A DNA stretch of 64,000 bases from Orientallactaga sibirica (taxonomy: Eukaryota; Chordata; Mammalia; Rodentia; Dipodidae). The notes beneath the pieces are model-generated. The model did no database searches. It was not told the DNA's origin and saw only the letters and a program-made list of their open reading frames with translations. Below, one piece after another: positions 1-11,029 of this stretch (within the stretch, counting starts at the first letter, position 1; each line of letters opens with the position of its first letter). A program made the position numbers and the translations under genes. The stretch lies in NCBI GenBank assembly GCA_036365145.1, contig JAEOAD010000004.1:54186001-54250000 (forward strand). Reading direction: 5' to 3'.

Positions 1-954
1 TCATTTTCAGGAGTCTCTCTATTGATTTCTACAGGGGTTGTACCAGCTTACATTACTAGCAACATTGAATGGGTGTTCCTATTTCCCCACAGCTTCACCA
101 AAATTTGTTTTCATTTGATTTTTTAATGTTTGCTATCCTTAATGGGGTAAGGTGGAATCTCATAGTTGTTTGCATTTCCCTAATGGTTAGGGATGTTGAA
201 TATTTTCTTTAGCGTGTGTTAGCTATTTGTAATTCTTCCTGTGAGAACTCCCTATTTAGTTCTCTGTCCCACTTTTGGAATGGGTTGTTTGAGATAATTT
301 TTTCAATCTCTGTGAAGAATGATGCTGCTATTTTTATTGGTATAGTATTAAAGGTGTATATTACTTTTGGTAGAATTTCCATTTTCACAATATTAATCCA
401 GGAGCATGGGAGGTCTTCCAATCTTCTCAAGACCTCCTCTGTTTCTTTCTTGAGTGTTTGTATGTTTTCATTATATAGGTCTTTCATATCCTTGGTTAAT
501 GTTATTCCAAGGTATTTAAATTTTTGTTGCTATAGGAAATAGGACAGCCTCACTGATTTCTTTCTCTGTGTATTTGTCCTTTGCATACAGAAAAGCTACT
601 GATTTTTGTGCATTGATTTTGTGTCTTGCCACTCTGCTGAGGGAGTTTATCACCTTTAGAAGTTTTGAGATGGAGACATATATAGGATCATGTCATCTGC
701 AAATAAAGATAACTTGACTTATTCCTTTCCAATTCGAATCCTTTTTATTTATTTCTTCTGTCTTATTGCTTGAACTAGTACTTCTAGTACTATGTTGAAG
801 AGCAATGGTGAGAGTGGGAACTCCTGTCTTGTTCCTGATCTCAGTGGGAATGCCTTGAGTTTTCCCCCATTAAGCATTGGACTTTAATAGCTTTATATAC
901 AGCCTTTATTGTGTTGAAGTATAAACCTTCCATGCCTATTCTTGCAAGTGTTTT
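1..954 (-). pseudogene. L1 ORF2 remnant (C-terminal half), left part of an interrupted element
   Basis: Antisense LINE-1 ORF2 sequence. It aligns by eye with the antisense L1 at 16380-18010 of this window. The minus-strand reading frame at 209-487 holds part of the region after the reverse transcriptase. Around position 296 the text jumps from the C-terminal region straight to the region upstream of it, so about 650 bp present in the other copy is missing, with a shared 'ttgag' at the join. Many stops make it non-functional. It is split at about 954 by a younger L1 and resumes at 3606. The element runs off the left edge of the window. Confidence 0.88.
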
Positions 955-2450
955 TTAATTTATTTTTATTTATATTACTCTAATTTTACATTCATAGTGA
1001 TGATTCCATTATCCTCCTCCCTGTCCTCCCTCTTCCATAGGGACCCTCATCAATGGGGAATGTGGTTCACACATTGTGGGGGAAGCCAAGAGCTATGGGG
1101 GATAGGCCAAGTCTCTGTGCATAATGCCCCATCTTGTGGCTCTAACATTCTTTCTGCCCCCTCTTCCACAGATTTCCCTGAGCCACATTTTAGTTCTACT
1201 TCAGTGATGAGGTTTTGGGAGTCTCTGTGTCTCTGGATATCTGGCTTGGTAGGAGTTAGATGTTCTCTGTGTTTATCACCTTCAGCCTTTTTCTGGTGTC
1301 ATGATCCTCAAGAATGCTAAACTCTTGCCCTTCACCCGCATTACTCTATGGTTTCAGCTGGAGCCCTGGTGAGGTGTGATTGGTCGATCCTCCCTTCAGT
1401 TTTGTTATCCACCTGAAAAAATATAAGCAAATTCTCCAATGGAGAGAAAAGTTAGTACTAGATAGAAGGGATGACCATAGATGTTTTAGAGGGAGTTTTA
1501 TATGCATTGGCTCTCTTCTAGCCCACATTGGGTGGTATCTTGATCTTGGAGACTGAGCTCATATTTTGTACCTGGTTTTGACTAATTTCCCAGTTCCAGC
1601 AATGAGTTCCATTCCACTGAGTGGATCAATTAGCCAAATCCAGAGCCTTTGGTTGCCCACCATGGCTGTGTGCCACTACTGCACTTGTATGAGCATTATG
1701 TCAGGTTTTTTCTTGCTGGGTATCTTAGACTGGAAGTTGCTTGGACCTATGTCAGCCATTTTCCCCCAGTTGCTCATGTAGCACCCTCTGGTACTAGACT
1801 AGCTAACTGTCTGGGGACTGACCCTCTTCCAGATTCTGGCCAGGTCTCTCCAAGTTTGGTCTCACACGTGTATGCTGTCTTTGACAGTAGGGTCTTACCA
1901 TTAACCTTTGGTGGGTCATCAAGAACTCTGACAGAAGTCTTTCTTTTTTGGGAAACCTTGTAGGTGTCTTGGATCTACAGCTCATTGTGAAAGTTAACCC
2001 CATGCTGGTACTGGGAGTTATCAGTCAGTGCCTAGGAAGGTGAGGGGAGAAAAGATACATAATATAAAAGAGAAAGTGAGTATAGAGAGGCAATGAAGAG
2101 AAAGAGAGGGAGAGAGAGAAGGAGAGAGAAGACAGAGTAAAGCAGGAGAAAATTAAGGTTGGTCTTCATGATGTTTTCTCCAGTTTCCTATGGTTTGGGT
2201 GTTCTCTCTGTGGGCCTGCTGAAGGATCATTGTTTTAGCTTGTTCAGAATAAAGAGTTTTATAATATCATTTCCTTTTGGGTCCCTATTTGTATCCCCCA
2301 CCCTTGTCCTCCCTCCCACCCTCTCTCTCCCTCCCACCATCACCCTCCCTCCAACCCACCCTCCCAGTTGTCTAGTCCTCAGAGTGCTTATTAGGCTTGG
2401 CAGCATCTCTGGTGGAGTCAGGTTAGGGGCAACAGATAAACAAGACCATG
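955..2450 (-). mobile_element. L1 3'UTR portion of the nested element
   Basis: About 1.5 kb matching, segment by segment, the antisense 3'UTRs at 4629, 9158 and 14648 and the sense 3'UTRs at 21785 and 50074. Open frames on it (for example 997-1320 plus) lie antisense to the 3'UTR and are not genes. Purine-rich text at 2095-2150 corresponds to a pyrimidine-rich stretch on the L1 sense strand. The C-rich block at 2296-2368 is listed separately. Confidence 0.85.
2296..2368 (-). other. G-quadruplex-prone polypurine tract in L1 3'UTR
   Basis: The plus strand has many CCC runs with short spacers, so the L1 sense strand (minus) carries more than four GGG runs separated by 1-7 bases. The same 3'UTR position is G-rich in the copies at 15945-15990 (minus) and 21905-21945 (plus). 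G-rich polypurine tracts able to fold into G-quadruplexes are a known feature of mammalian L1 3'UTRs. Here it looks expanded relative to the sister copies. Confidence 0.6.
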
Positions 2451-3145
2451 CGACAACAGGAATATAGACCAATGGAACAGAATAGAAGACCTGGACTTTG
2501 GGTCAAATAACTACAGCTACTTGATATTTGACAAAGGTCCTACCAGTGCAGAATGGATAAAGGACAGCATCTTCAACAAATGGTGCTGGACAAACTGGAC
2601 AAACATGTAGGAAAGTAAAACTCGTTCCACACATCTCACCATGCACAAAAATCAAGTCCAGATGGATCAAAGACCTTAATATAAAACCAGAAACTCTGCT
2701 ACTACTGGAAGAAAAAATAAGAGGAACCTTCCATGAAATAGGAGTGGGAAAAGACTTCCTGAACAAAACCCCAACAGCTCAGGAACTTAAAAAATCACTC
2801 AACCAGTGGAAACTCATGAAGCTGAAAAGCTTTTTCACTGACAAGCATACCATTACCAAAGCCAGCAGATTACCCACAGAATGGGAGAGAAATTTCACCA
2901 GCTATACAACTGACAGAGGCCTAATTTCTAGAATGTACAAAGAACTCCAAAGCCTGAACCATAAATCATCAAACAACCCACTCACAAAATGGGGCAGAGA
3001 ACTGCACAGGGAGTTCTCAGAGGAAGAAATACAAATAGCAAATGCACATTTAAGAAAATGTTCAACATCCCTAATCATCAGGGAAATGCAAATTAAAACA
3101 ACTATGAGATTCCACCTTAGCCCAGTAAGGATGGCTAACATTAAA

Positions 3146-3197
<52 letters not shown>

Positions 3198-3600
3198 AAA
3201 AACAAATGCTGGTGTGGCTGTGGAGAAATAGCAACAAGCTTCCACTGCTGGTGGGAATGTAAAATGGTTCAACCATTATGGAAAGCTATATGGAGATTCC
3301 TGAAAAGGATGACAACAGACCTACCAGTGGATCCAGTTATTCCCTTATTGGGCATTTACCCTAAAGGCTCCAAGCCTCAGATCAGAGAAATTTGCTTAAC
3401 CATGTTTATAGCTGCTCAATTCATAATAGCAACATTAGATGAATGGATAACAAAGATATGGTATATCTATACTATGGAATTCTACGTAGCAGTAAGGAAA
3501 GATGAAATAATGAAATTTGAAAAAAAAAATGGTCAAACATAGAACAGATCATCCACAGTGAGCTCACCCAATCACAAAAAGATAATCATTGCATGGTCTA
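2451..3600 (+). pseudogene. Inverted L1 ORF2 C-terminal fragment
   Basis: Plus-strand ORF2 sequence with readable frames at 2744-3262 and 3264-3542. These cover the region between reverse transcriptase and the C-terminal cysteine-rich domain, then the extreme C-terminus, ending at the stop near 3541. The cysteine-rich segment is disrupted by a GAAA microsatellite and a frameshift. The fragment stops at 'gcatggtct', and the 3'UTR half of the same insertion starts at its complement 'agaccatgc', so the two halves are contiguous in L1 coordinates. Not functional. Confidence 0.85.
3146..3200 (+). repeat. (GAAA)n microsatellite
   Basis: About 13 GAAA units inside L1 ORF2, apparently expanded from an A-rich lysine-codon stretch that is short in the other copies (38232-38250, and 16490 on the minus strand). 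It gives an artificial Lys/Glu/Arg run in the overlapping frame. Confidence 0.95.
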
Positions 3601-3605
3601 GTTTA

Positions 3606-4055
3606 TCTTGCCAGTGTTTTGATCATGAAGTGGTGTTTTATATTTGTCAAAGGCTTTTTCTGGATCAATTGAGATGATCATGTGGTTCTTATGGTTAATC
3701 TCATTTATGTGGTATAATATGTTGACTGATTTCCGTATGTTAAACCAGCCTTGCATCCCTAAGATGAAGCCTTTTTTATCAAGGTGGATAATGCTTATGA
3801 TGTGTTGTTGAGTTCAGTTTGCAAGGATGTTGTTCAGAATCTTTGTATATAAGCTCATTAGGGATATAGGTCTGTAGTTTTCTTTCCTTGTTGCATCCCT
3901 ATGTGGTTTTGGTATTAGGGTAATGCCAACTCCATAAAAGGAGTCAAGGAGGATTCCCAGGTCTGTGATTATACAAAACAGTTTGAGAAAAAATGGTGTC
4001 AGTTCTTAAATGAAGGTTTTATAGAATTCAGCTCAGAAGCCATTTAGTCCCGGAC
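3606..4055 (-). pseudogene. L1 ORF2 remnant, right part of the interrupted element
   Basis: Continuation of the antisense ORF2 from position 954, now in the reverse-transcriptase region. It aligns by eye with 18010-18455 of the larger antisense L1. Similarity fades at about 4055 near a (GTT)n-like stretch, taken as the 5' truncation point. Stops and indels make it a dead copy. Confidence 0.82.
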
Positions 4056-4449
4056 CTTTTTTATTGTTGTTGTTGTTTAGTTTTAAACTTCTTTTTCTCA
4101 TTGCATTCATTAGCCAGGTCCATCAAAGCCTGGCTAGTTGGGCATAATATGAAGTGACAGTGGCCCCCAGCAGGCAGATTGGAGTTGTTTCAGCTGAGCT
4201 CTATGGGACAGAAGGGAGAAGCTGGTGTATGAGGCTGACCATCTGGCACAGCATCCTAAGAGTGGGCAAAGCAGTGTAAGTGCAGGCAACATGCTAGGTC
4301 CATGAAGCATCTAGAGAATCTCTCATCAATGTGTGGGGGACATTTTGATGAAGACTGTGGCTTTACCATTGAAGAAAAGACCATCATCAGGAAACTACAT
4401 TTTTACAAAAAATTACCCAGAACTTAATATAAATTATTATCTATTCTCC
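4056..4449. other. Single-copy sequence, no feature recognised
   Basis: About 390 bp between the dead L1 and the SINE. It has no long frame and no match to other parts of the window. Slightly more GC-rich than its surroundings at 4140-4280. Confidence 0.5.
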
Positions 4450-4623
4450 AAATAAAAAGGGGGAGAGAGAGAGAATAGGCACACCGTGGCCTCCAGCCAC
4501 TGCAAATGGACTCCAAGTGCATGTGCCACCTTGTGGATCTGGCTTATGTGGATACTGGGAGATCGAACTTGTGTCCTTTGGCTTTGCAGGCAAGCACATT
4601 AACTGCTAAACAATCTCTCCAGC
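4450..4623 (-). mobile_element. tRNA-derived B2-superfamily (DIP-like) SINE
   Basis: Antisense copy: the A-rich/GA-rich 3' end lies at left and the 5' end reads 'ctctccagc' at right, the complement of the 'gctggagag' start. The middle has the family's 'ccactgcaaa...ctccaa' and 'atgtgccaccttgt' blocks. L1 supplies the mobilisation machinery for such elements. Confidence 0.85.
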
Positions 4624-4628
4624 AATTT

Positions 4629-5895
4629 AATTTTTTTTATTAGTTGTCTATATCATGTCTATACAGCCATGATTGTACCATCATTAGCCTTCCCCTGCCC
4701 TCCCCCCTCAGGGATTGTGGGTCTTGCATTGTGGGGGTAGCCATCAGTTATGGGGGCGAGGCAATGTCTCTGTGCATAATGACACAACTCATGGCTCTAA
4801 CAATCTTTCCACCCCCTCTTCTGTGAATTTCCCTAAGCCATGTTGGGTTCATTTTAGGGCTATTTCAGTGATGAGGTCATGGGAGTCTTTGTGTCTCTGG
4901 ATATCTGATTTGGCAGAAGTTGAATGTTCTTCTGTGTCTATCTCCTTCACCCTTGTGCTGATACCAGGTTCACTGAGAAAGCTGCACTCTTGCTCACTTC
5001 CCCAATTATTCTATGGCTTCAGCTGGTACCCTGGTGGAGTGCAACGGGCTGATTCTGTCTTCAGGTTCTGTGTCCATCTGAAAAAGAGAAGCAAATTCTA
5101 CAATGGAGAGTGAGGTCAGTGCAAGATACATGGATAACCATTATTGTTTTAGACAGAATTAAATAGGTGTAGGCCCTCTTGTATCTCACGATTGGTGGGA
5201 GCTTGATATTGGAGAGTGAGCTCATTTTTTGGATATGGTTCTGACTTGTTTCCCATTTCCAGGTATGGTTTCTGTTCCACTAAGTGGATCCGTTAGCCAA
5301 ATCAAGAGCAGTTGGTACCCACCATGGCTGCACTTGTGTGAGCATCATGTCAGGTTGATTGCTGCTGAGTAGCTTAGACCACAAGTTGTTAAGACAGCTG
5401 TTGGTCATTTTCTCCCAGTCACTCCTGTAGCACCTTCTGGCACTAGGCAAGCTAACTGTCTGGGGACTGATTCTCTTCCCAGTTCCAGGTAGGTCACTCC
5501 ATGTTCCATCCTAACAGCATATGGTGTCTTTGGCAGTAGGGTCTTACCATTAACCTTTGGTGGGTCATCAAGTACTCTGACAGAAATCTGGCTTCTTTTG
5601 GGAAACCTTGTAGGTCTCACTGATCAACAGCTCATTGTGGTTGTTAACCATGTGCTGGTTCTGGCAGTTACAGGTCAGTGCCATGGGAAAAGAAGGAATA
5701 AAAATATAGGTAGCATGAAAGAGAAAAATAGAGAGAGAAGAGAAAGAAGAGGAAGTGAGAGAGAGGAACAGGTTAGTCTTCACCATACTCTCTCCAGGGC
5801 CCTGTGATTGAGGTGTTCTCTCTGAGCACCTAATGAAGGTTCAGCCTTTAAGTATGTCTTTCAGGATATAGGATTTTGTGGTACCATTAATGTAA
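4629..5895 (-). mobile_element. L1 3' end (3'UTR), truncated, in copy A
   Basis: Antisense L1 3'UTR starting with the poly-T of its A tail and matching the 3'UTR at 14648-15905. The match ends near 'ggtaccatta', before the G-rich tract, so the element is 5'-truncated within the 3'UTR. The 132-codon plus-strand frame at 4715-5113 is antisense to this UTR and is not considered a gene. Confidence 0.85.
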
Positions 5896-6356
5896 TTACT
5901 TTTTATACTTTGATTTAAAGCTACCATTTTTCTATTAGTTTGTGTTTTTTAGAGTATCTTTATTTCTTAGTCTCTCTTTTTTGACATTACTCTAAACTCA
6001 TACTATTACTATTCCATTTCCCTTCCACACATTACTTTGTGAATTAAGCATTCATTTTCTATTCTTTTAGAGCTTGCTGATTAAAATTTTATTTGTGATT
6101 AATAGCACTGGTATATTATTAAGAGTTTTACTTCTCTTTAATATTAGAATATTTTCAAGAATCCATCTCCCATATTTGCATTATAAGGTAATAAAGTTTA
6201 TACTTCTGTAAAATTTTCAAGAGCTGTTACTGTTACTGCTTTCCACACTAAAATAGCATTTTGGGTAAATATTTACATTAATATTTTCACCTCTTTATTT
6301 TTTTTAAATGAATTCATTATTTGTTTCATTGAATTCATTATTTAATTCATTGTTTG
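5896..6356. other. Single-copy AT-rich DNA, no feature recognised
   Basis: Spacer between the L1 3' end and the SINE, present in both copies of the tandem duplication. No frame or repeat stands out. Confidence 0.5.
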
Positions 6357-6500
6357 TTTATTATTTATTTATTTGAAAGTGACAGACAGAGTGAGAAAGA
6401 GGCAGATAGATAGAGAATGGGTGTGCCAGGGCCTCCAGCCACTGCAAACGAACTCCAGATACATTCACCACCTTGTCCATCTGGCTTATGTGGGTCCTGG
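6357..6500 (-). mobile_element. B2-superfamily SINE, 5'-truncated, in copy A
   Basis: Antisense SINE: ATTT-rich tail, GACA/GAGA stretch, then 'gccagggcctccagccactgcaaa' type core split across 6427-6450. It ends abruptly after 'gtgggtcctgg', lacking the tRNA-like A/B-box part. The same truncated element sits at 10885-11029 in copy B. Confidence 0.85.
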
Positions 6501-7040
6501 CTTTTGAGAATTTTTCCTTGTCTCTAATTTTCAGAGATTTGAGTGAAATGTCCAGTTATATATTTTAGTTGATTATTGTTAACTAAGGTTCTTTTATCTG
6601 TGTATTGACAGCAAATATCTATTTAATAATTTTCTTGGCTAACATGTCTTTAGCTGTCTCTTTTATCCTTCTACAGGCATGTCTATTGTTCTTGCGCTGC
6701 TATGCTTTTGATCACTTTTAACATTTTTGTGCTGCAGTTTGGATACTTCATCTTATAAAAGCTATCCTCTCTTCTCTTGTCCTCTCTTAGTCACTGATTC
6801 CTGTCCATGTCTCATTATTTGTTTACATGATAATGATCATTGTGCATGGAAACTATACAGGTTAAGGTTTTGAATTCCATTTTTACCACAGAAGTGTCAA
6901 ACGACTTAAGTAACAGCTAAATCATTCACTTCATTCCAAATAGAAATGTAGCCTGGTCCAAACTGCATTAAATTTTGTTTGAGACCCAGTCTGTCTCTAC
7001 TTTACATTTTATTTGTAGACTATGTGAGGGCAAACTTTTT
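6501..7040. other. Single-copy DNA, no feature recognised
   Basis: AT-rich, repeat-free spacer of copy A. The same text is in copy B at about 11030-11560. No coding or RNA signal seen. Confidence 0.5.
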
Positions 7041-8015
7041 TTTTTTTTATTAAGAATATACTTTGTAATATACATCATGTGTTAGTATCATATTTTCCCT
7101 CTCCCTTCCCCTATTCTGCTGAGGATCCTCCTCAATAAGATTGCTGGTCTTACCCATCGGATTGTAGGTTATGTACTGTGAGAGTTGCAGTGAGTAATTA
7201 AGGGGAAGGGCAATGCCTCTGGGTATGATGCCCCCACCTGTGGCTCTTAAAATATTTCTTCTCCCTCTTGCACAAAATTCCCTGAGCAGTGATGGTTGTG
7301 TTTTAAGTCTACTTCAGTGTTAAGCTCTTTCTGCTTTTCTATGTGCTGAGTATCCTTAACATCTGTCTCTTTCACCCTAGTGCTGATTGTCAGGCTCACC
7401 ATGGAAGCAGCACTCTTGCTCATCTCCCCAGTGCCTCTATGTTTTCATCTGGGCCTTGGCTGAAATGTGAGAGGTGGTTTATCTCCACCCCTTTTATTAC
7501 TTCTGAAAAAGAAAAACAGATTCTCCAATGGAGAATGAATTCAGCATAGGTTAAATGGGATAAGCATTGTTATTTTTTTTAATTTATATAAATGCTGATG
7601 GTTATAGGCTCTCTTTTCACCAAAGACTAGTGGGAGCTTGTCATTGGAGACCATAAACTTTCTCTCCATAGGATTCTGACCTGCTTCCCAGTTTCAGCTG
7701 GGTTCCTTTCCCCTGACCAGATCTCTTAGCCAATCAGAAAGCCATTGTTTACCCACCAAAGCTGTGCCACCATTGCACTGGCATGTACTTCTTGTCAGGC
7801 TGGTTGCTTCCAAGTAGTTTAGACCCCTATTTTTAATGGAGAATGTGAAACATTTGTCTATCTGAACTGGAAGATTTAGGATCTTCTGTGTTGTGCCTGG
7901 AGAATTATTTTTCAGCTCCATCTTGTCCTGGGCAGCTTCTGAGTGTCAAGAATCTTGAGAGAAAATCTCTGTCTACTTTCTTGCCAATTTCTGTCTCTTA
8001 TTTCCACAAAAATTC
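7041..8015 (-). mobile_element. Older L1 3'UTR, divergent subfamily, in copy A
   Basis: Starts with a poly-T tract and 'attaagaatat', then follows the same order of landmarks as the younger L1 3'UTRs (CCCTCTCCC block, 'gttatgtactgtg', 'aatgcctctggg', 'gattctccaatggagaatga', 'ttaaatgggataa') but with many substitutions. It is therefore an older or separate L1 subfamily. The right limit is vague. Confidence 0.6.
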
Positions 8016-8530
8016 TTTTTTTAATTATTTTTTAATGACAACTTCTATACTTACATACAAAAAATGCATGATATTTCCCTCCCCTGCCCCCATACCTCTT
8101 TAGAACTCCCATCTCCATCATATCCCTTCCCTCTCTTTAAGGGATGAAGCCTAGATTTTACCTTTTGTTACTGTAGATAGCCCAAACATATATAGAATGG
8201 GAAGCTCTTGTTACATTGTCCAGATCAATTTGTCACTATATTCATAATCTTCAGAATATGTGCATCTAATGTCTTTTCCTCTGACAATGAGATGTCAGTA
8301 TCCTGCTCTGATTTTCTCATATGTGTGGCATGTGTATTCAACCATTTTCTCTGCCTATCTGTTAATAAGGTTATGCTCTAATGGAGGAAATGTCATAGGT
8401 TTGAAGCATTGTCAGTCCCCAGCCATAAGTGATTCTATGACATCGGTTCTCTCACTGAAAGGAACACAGTTCCATTTGTTCAGTAACACACTCAAAATGG
8501 CCACACACCCATGAAAGATAACTGCAAATC
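8016..8530 (-). mobile_element. Possible further L1-type 3' end, in copy A
   Basis: A second T-rich start ('ttttttaattattttttaatg') followed by a C-rich block and text unlike the neighbouring 3'UTR. The layout resembles an antisense 3' end of yet another L1 subfamily. No reverse-transcriptase sequence is attached, so the assignment is tentative. Confidence 0.35.
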
Positions 8531-9157
8531 TTGAACACAGTTTTTTTTTTTTGTTTTTTTTTTTTGAATTTTAAAAACATGTGGTCTTGGGCTTCCCTGA
8601 ATATGTAGTTTTTAAATGCCTTTAAAGCAACTTTTTGTTTTGATTTTCAATGCCATCAAGGAGGCATTCTAAAATTTTCTAGAGATCATTAATCCTATTG
8701 TATAAAATATACATCTTAATATAGAGTGTTATCTTTGTTAACTCTATGCCAAGAGAAACAGTAACTTTCATGCAGACACAGGCTCTGTCATAGTTCTTGG
8801 TTCATTTCAATCCAGGTATGTAAGAAATATACATTGAATATTTTTGCTTGTTACAATAGCCTTTACTATCTAAAACTTCCTCAACATGGAGCTCCTGGAT
8901 TTCAAAATAAATACTTAATATCATATTTCATAAGTTCAAATTTTAATAGGAAGCAAACCTTGGACAGAACAGATTTTTATGTTTGATAGTTGATAATTTC
9001 TTTTCATAATTAAAAAAGTGATGTTATTTATTTATTTGATAGCTTATATATTGTAGGGGAATAAAAGTAGCCGGGCTTTATCTCTGAGCTGACAGATATA
9101 ATAAAGAGAAACCCCCTTGTATATTCTACTCTTAAATGCTGTATTCTGAAGTCCATT
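8531..9157. other. Divergent right end of copy A
   Basis: Corresponds to 13066-13853 of copy B without the B1. From about 8755 the two copies differ by clustered substitutions and short indels (for example 8769-8800 and 8900-8945), unlike the near-identity to the left. It contains the preserved empty site of the B1 insertion at 8704-8715. Confidence 0.75.
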
Positions 9158-10420
9158 AATTTTTTTATTAGTTGTCTATATCATGTCTATACAGCCATGA
9201 TTGTACCATCATTAGCCTTCCCCTGCCCTCCCCCCTCAGGGATTGTGGGTCTTGCATTGTGGGGGTAGCCATCAGTTATGGGGGCGAGGCAATGTCTCTG
9301 TGCATAATGACACAACTCATGGCTCTAACAATCTTTCCACCCCCTCTTCTGTGAATTTCCCTAAGCCATGTTGGGTTCATTTTAGGGCTATTTCAGTGAT
9401 GAGGTCATGGGAGTCTTTGTGTCTCTGGATATCTGATTTGGCAGAAGTTGAATGTTCTTCTGTGTCTATCTCCTTCACCCTTGTGCTGATACCAGGTTCA
9501 CTGAGAAAGCAGCACTCTTGCTCATTTCCCCAATTATTCTATGGCTTCAGCTGGTGCCCTGGTGGAGTGCAATGGGCTGATTCTGTCTTCAGGTTCTGTG
9601 TCCATCTGAAAAAGAGAAGCAAATTCTACAATGGAGAGTGAGGTCAGTGCAAGATACATGGATAACCATTATTGTTTTAGGCAGAATTAAATAGGTGTAG
9701 GCCCTCTTGTATCCCACGATTGGTGGGAGCTTGATATTGGAGAGTGAGCTCATTTTTTGGATATGGTTCTGACTTGTTTCCCATTTCCAGATATGGTTTC
9801 TGTTCCACTAAGTGGATCCGTTAGCCAAATCAAGAGCAGTTGGTACCCACCATGGCTGCACTTGTGTGAGCATCATGTCAGGTTGATTGCTGCTGAGTAG
9901 CTTAGACCACAAGTTGTTAAGACAGATGTTGGTCATTTTATCCCAGTCACTCCTGTAGCACCTTCTGGCACTAGACAAGCTAACTGTCTGGGGACTGATT
10001 CTCTTCCCAGTTCCAGGTAGGTCACTCCATGTTCCATCCTAACAGCATATGGTGTCTTTGGCAGTAGGGTCTTACCATTAACCTTTGGTGGGTCATCAAG
10101 TACTCTGACAGAAATCTGGCTTCTTTTGGGAAACCTTGTAGGTCTCACTGATCAACAGCTCATTGTGGTTGTTAACCATGTGCTGGTTCTGGGAGTTACA
10201 GGTCAGTGCCTTGGGAAAAGAAGGAATAAAAATATAGGTAGCATGAAAGAGAAAAAGAGAGAGAGAAGAGAAAGAAGAGGAAGTGAGAGAGAGGAACAGG
10301 TTAGTCTTCACCATACTCTCTCCAGGGCCCTGTGATTGAGGTGTTCTCTCTGAGCACCTAATGAAGGTTCAGCCTTTAAGTATGTCTTTCAGGATATAGG
10401 ATTTTGTGGTACCATTAATG
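9158..10420 (-). mobile_element. L1 3' end (3'UTR), truncated, in copy B
   Basis: Duplicate of the L1 3'UTR fragment of copy A, with a handful of single-base differences. The 132-codon antisense frame recurs at 9243-9641 because the DNA is duplicated, not because of coding constraint. Confidence 0.85.
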
Positions 10421-10884
10421 TAATTACTTTTATACTTTGATTTAAAGCTACCATTTTTCTATTAGTTGTGTCTTTTTAGAGTATCTTTATTTCTTAGTCT
10501 CTCTTTTTGACATTACTCTAAACTCATACTATTACTATTCCATTTCCCTTCCACACATTACTTTGTGAATTAAACATTCATTTTCTATTCTTTTAGAGCT
10601 TGCTGATTAAAATTTTATTTGTGATTAATAGCACTGGTATATTATTAAGAGTTTTACTTCTCTTTAATATTAGAATATTTTCAAGAATCCATCTCCCATG
10701 TTTGCATTATAAGGTAATAAAGTTTATACTTCTGTAAAATTTTCAAGAGCTGTTACTGTTACTGCTTTCCACACTAAAAATAGCATTTTGGGTAAATATT
10801 TACATTAATATTTTCACCTCTTTATTCTTTTTTAAATGAATTCATTATTTGTTTCATTGAATTCATTATTTAATTCATTGTTTG
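10421..10884. other. Single-copy-type spacer of copy B
   Basis: Counterpart of 5896-6356. Differs by a few bases, mostly homopolymer lengths. Nothing recognised. Confidence 0.5.
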
Positions 10885-11029
10885 TTTATTATTTATTTAT
10901 TTGAAAGTGACAGACAGAGTGAGAAAGAGGCAGATAGATAGAGAATGGGTGTGCCAGGGCCTCCAGCCACTGCAAACGAACTCCAGATACATTCACCACC
11001 TTGTCCATCTGGCTTATGTGGGTCCTGGC
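10885..11029 (-). mobile_element. B2-superfamily SINE, 5'-truncated, in copy B
   Basis: Counterpart of 6357-6500, with the same truncation point after 'gtgggtcctgg'. This shows the SINE predates the duplication (or that the two copies are alleles). Confidence 0.85.

Larger units (their letters stand above)
955..3605 (-). mobile_element. Young L1 insertion with inverted 5' part, nested in an older L1
   Basis: The element is bounded by a 15-bp target-site duplication with one mismatch (940-954 and 3606-3620, tcttgcaagtgtttt / tcttgccagtgtttt). Rejoining the flanks restores continuous host L1 ORF2. From 955 to about 2450 it is L1 3'UTR on the minus strand, beginning with a poly-T that is the A tail. 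From about 2451 to 3600 it is ORF2 C-terminal sequence on the plus strand. This inverted arrangement is the signature of twin priming during target-primed reverse transcription. Confidence 0.85.
4629..9157 (+). repeat. Tandem duplication, copy A (about 4.53 kb)
   Basis: The sequence 4629-9157 is repeated immediately downstream at 9158-13853. Identity is very high by eye up to about 8755, including identical L1 and SINE remnants, then drops sharply with many small indels over the last 400 bp. The copies join at 'gtccatt|aattttttt', where the end of copy A meets the poly-T start of the L1 3'UTR. The same 'gtccatt' ends copy B at 13853 but is followed there by 'gctcc'. Copy A lacks the B1 found in copy B. 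Confidence 0.93.

Noticed and set aside
2744..3262. 172-codon frame, the longest in the window
   Set aside because: It is a fragment of L1 ORF2 in an inverted half of a dead L1, with a Lys/Glu/Arg run from a GAAA microsatellite; not a host gene.
4715..5113. 132-codon open frame repeated at 9243-9641
   Set aside because: It lies antisense inside an L1 3'UTR and recurs only because the 4.5-kb unit is duplicated. The homologous 3'UTRs at 955 and 14648 have broken versions of the frame.
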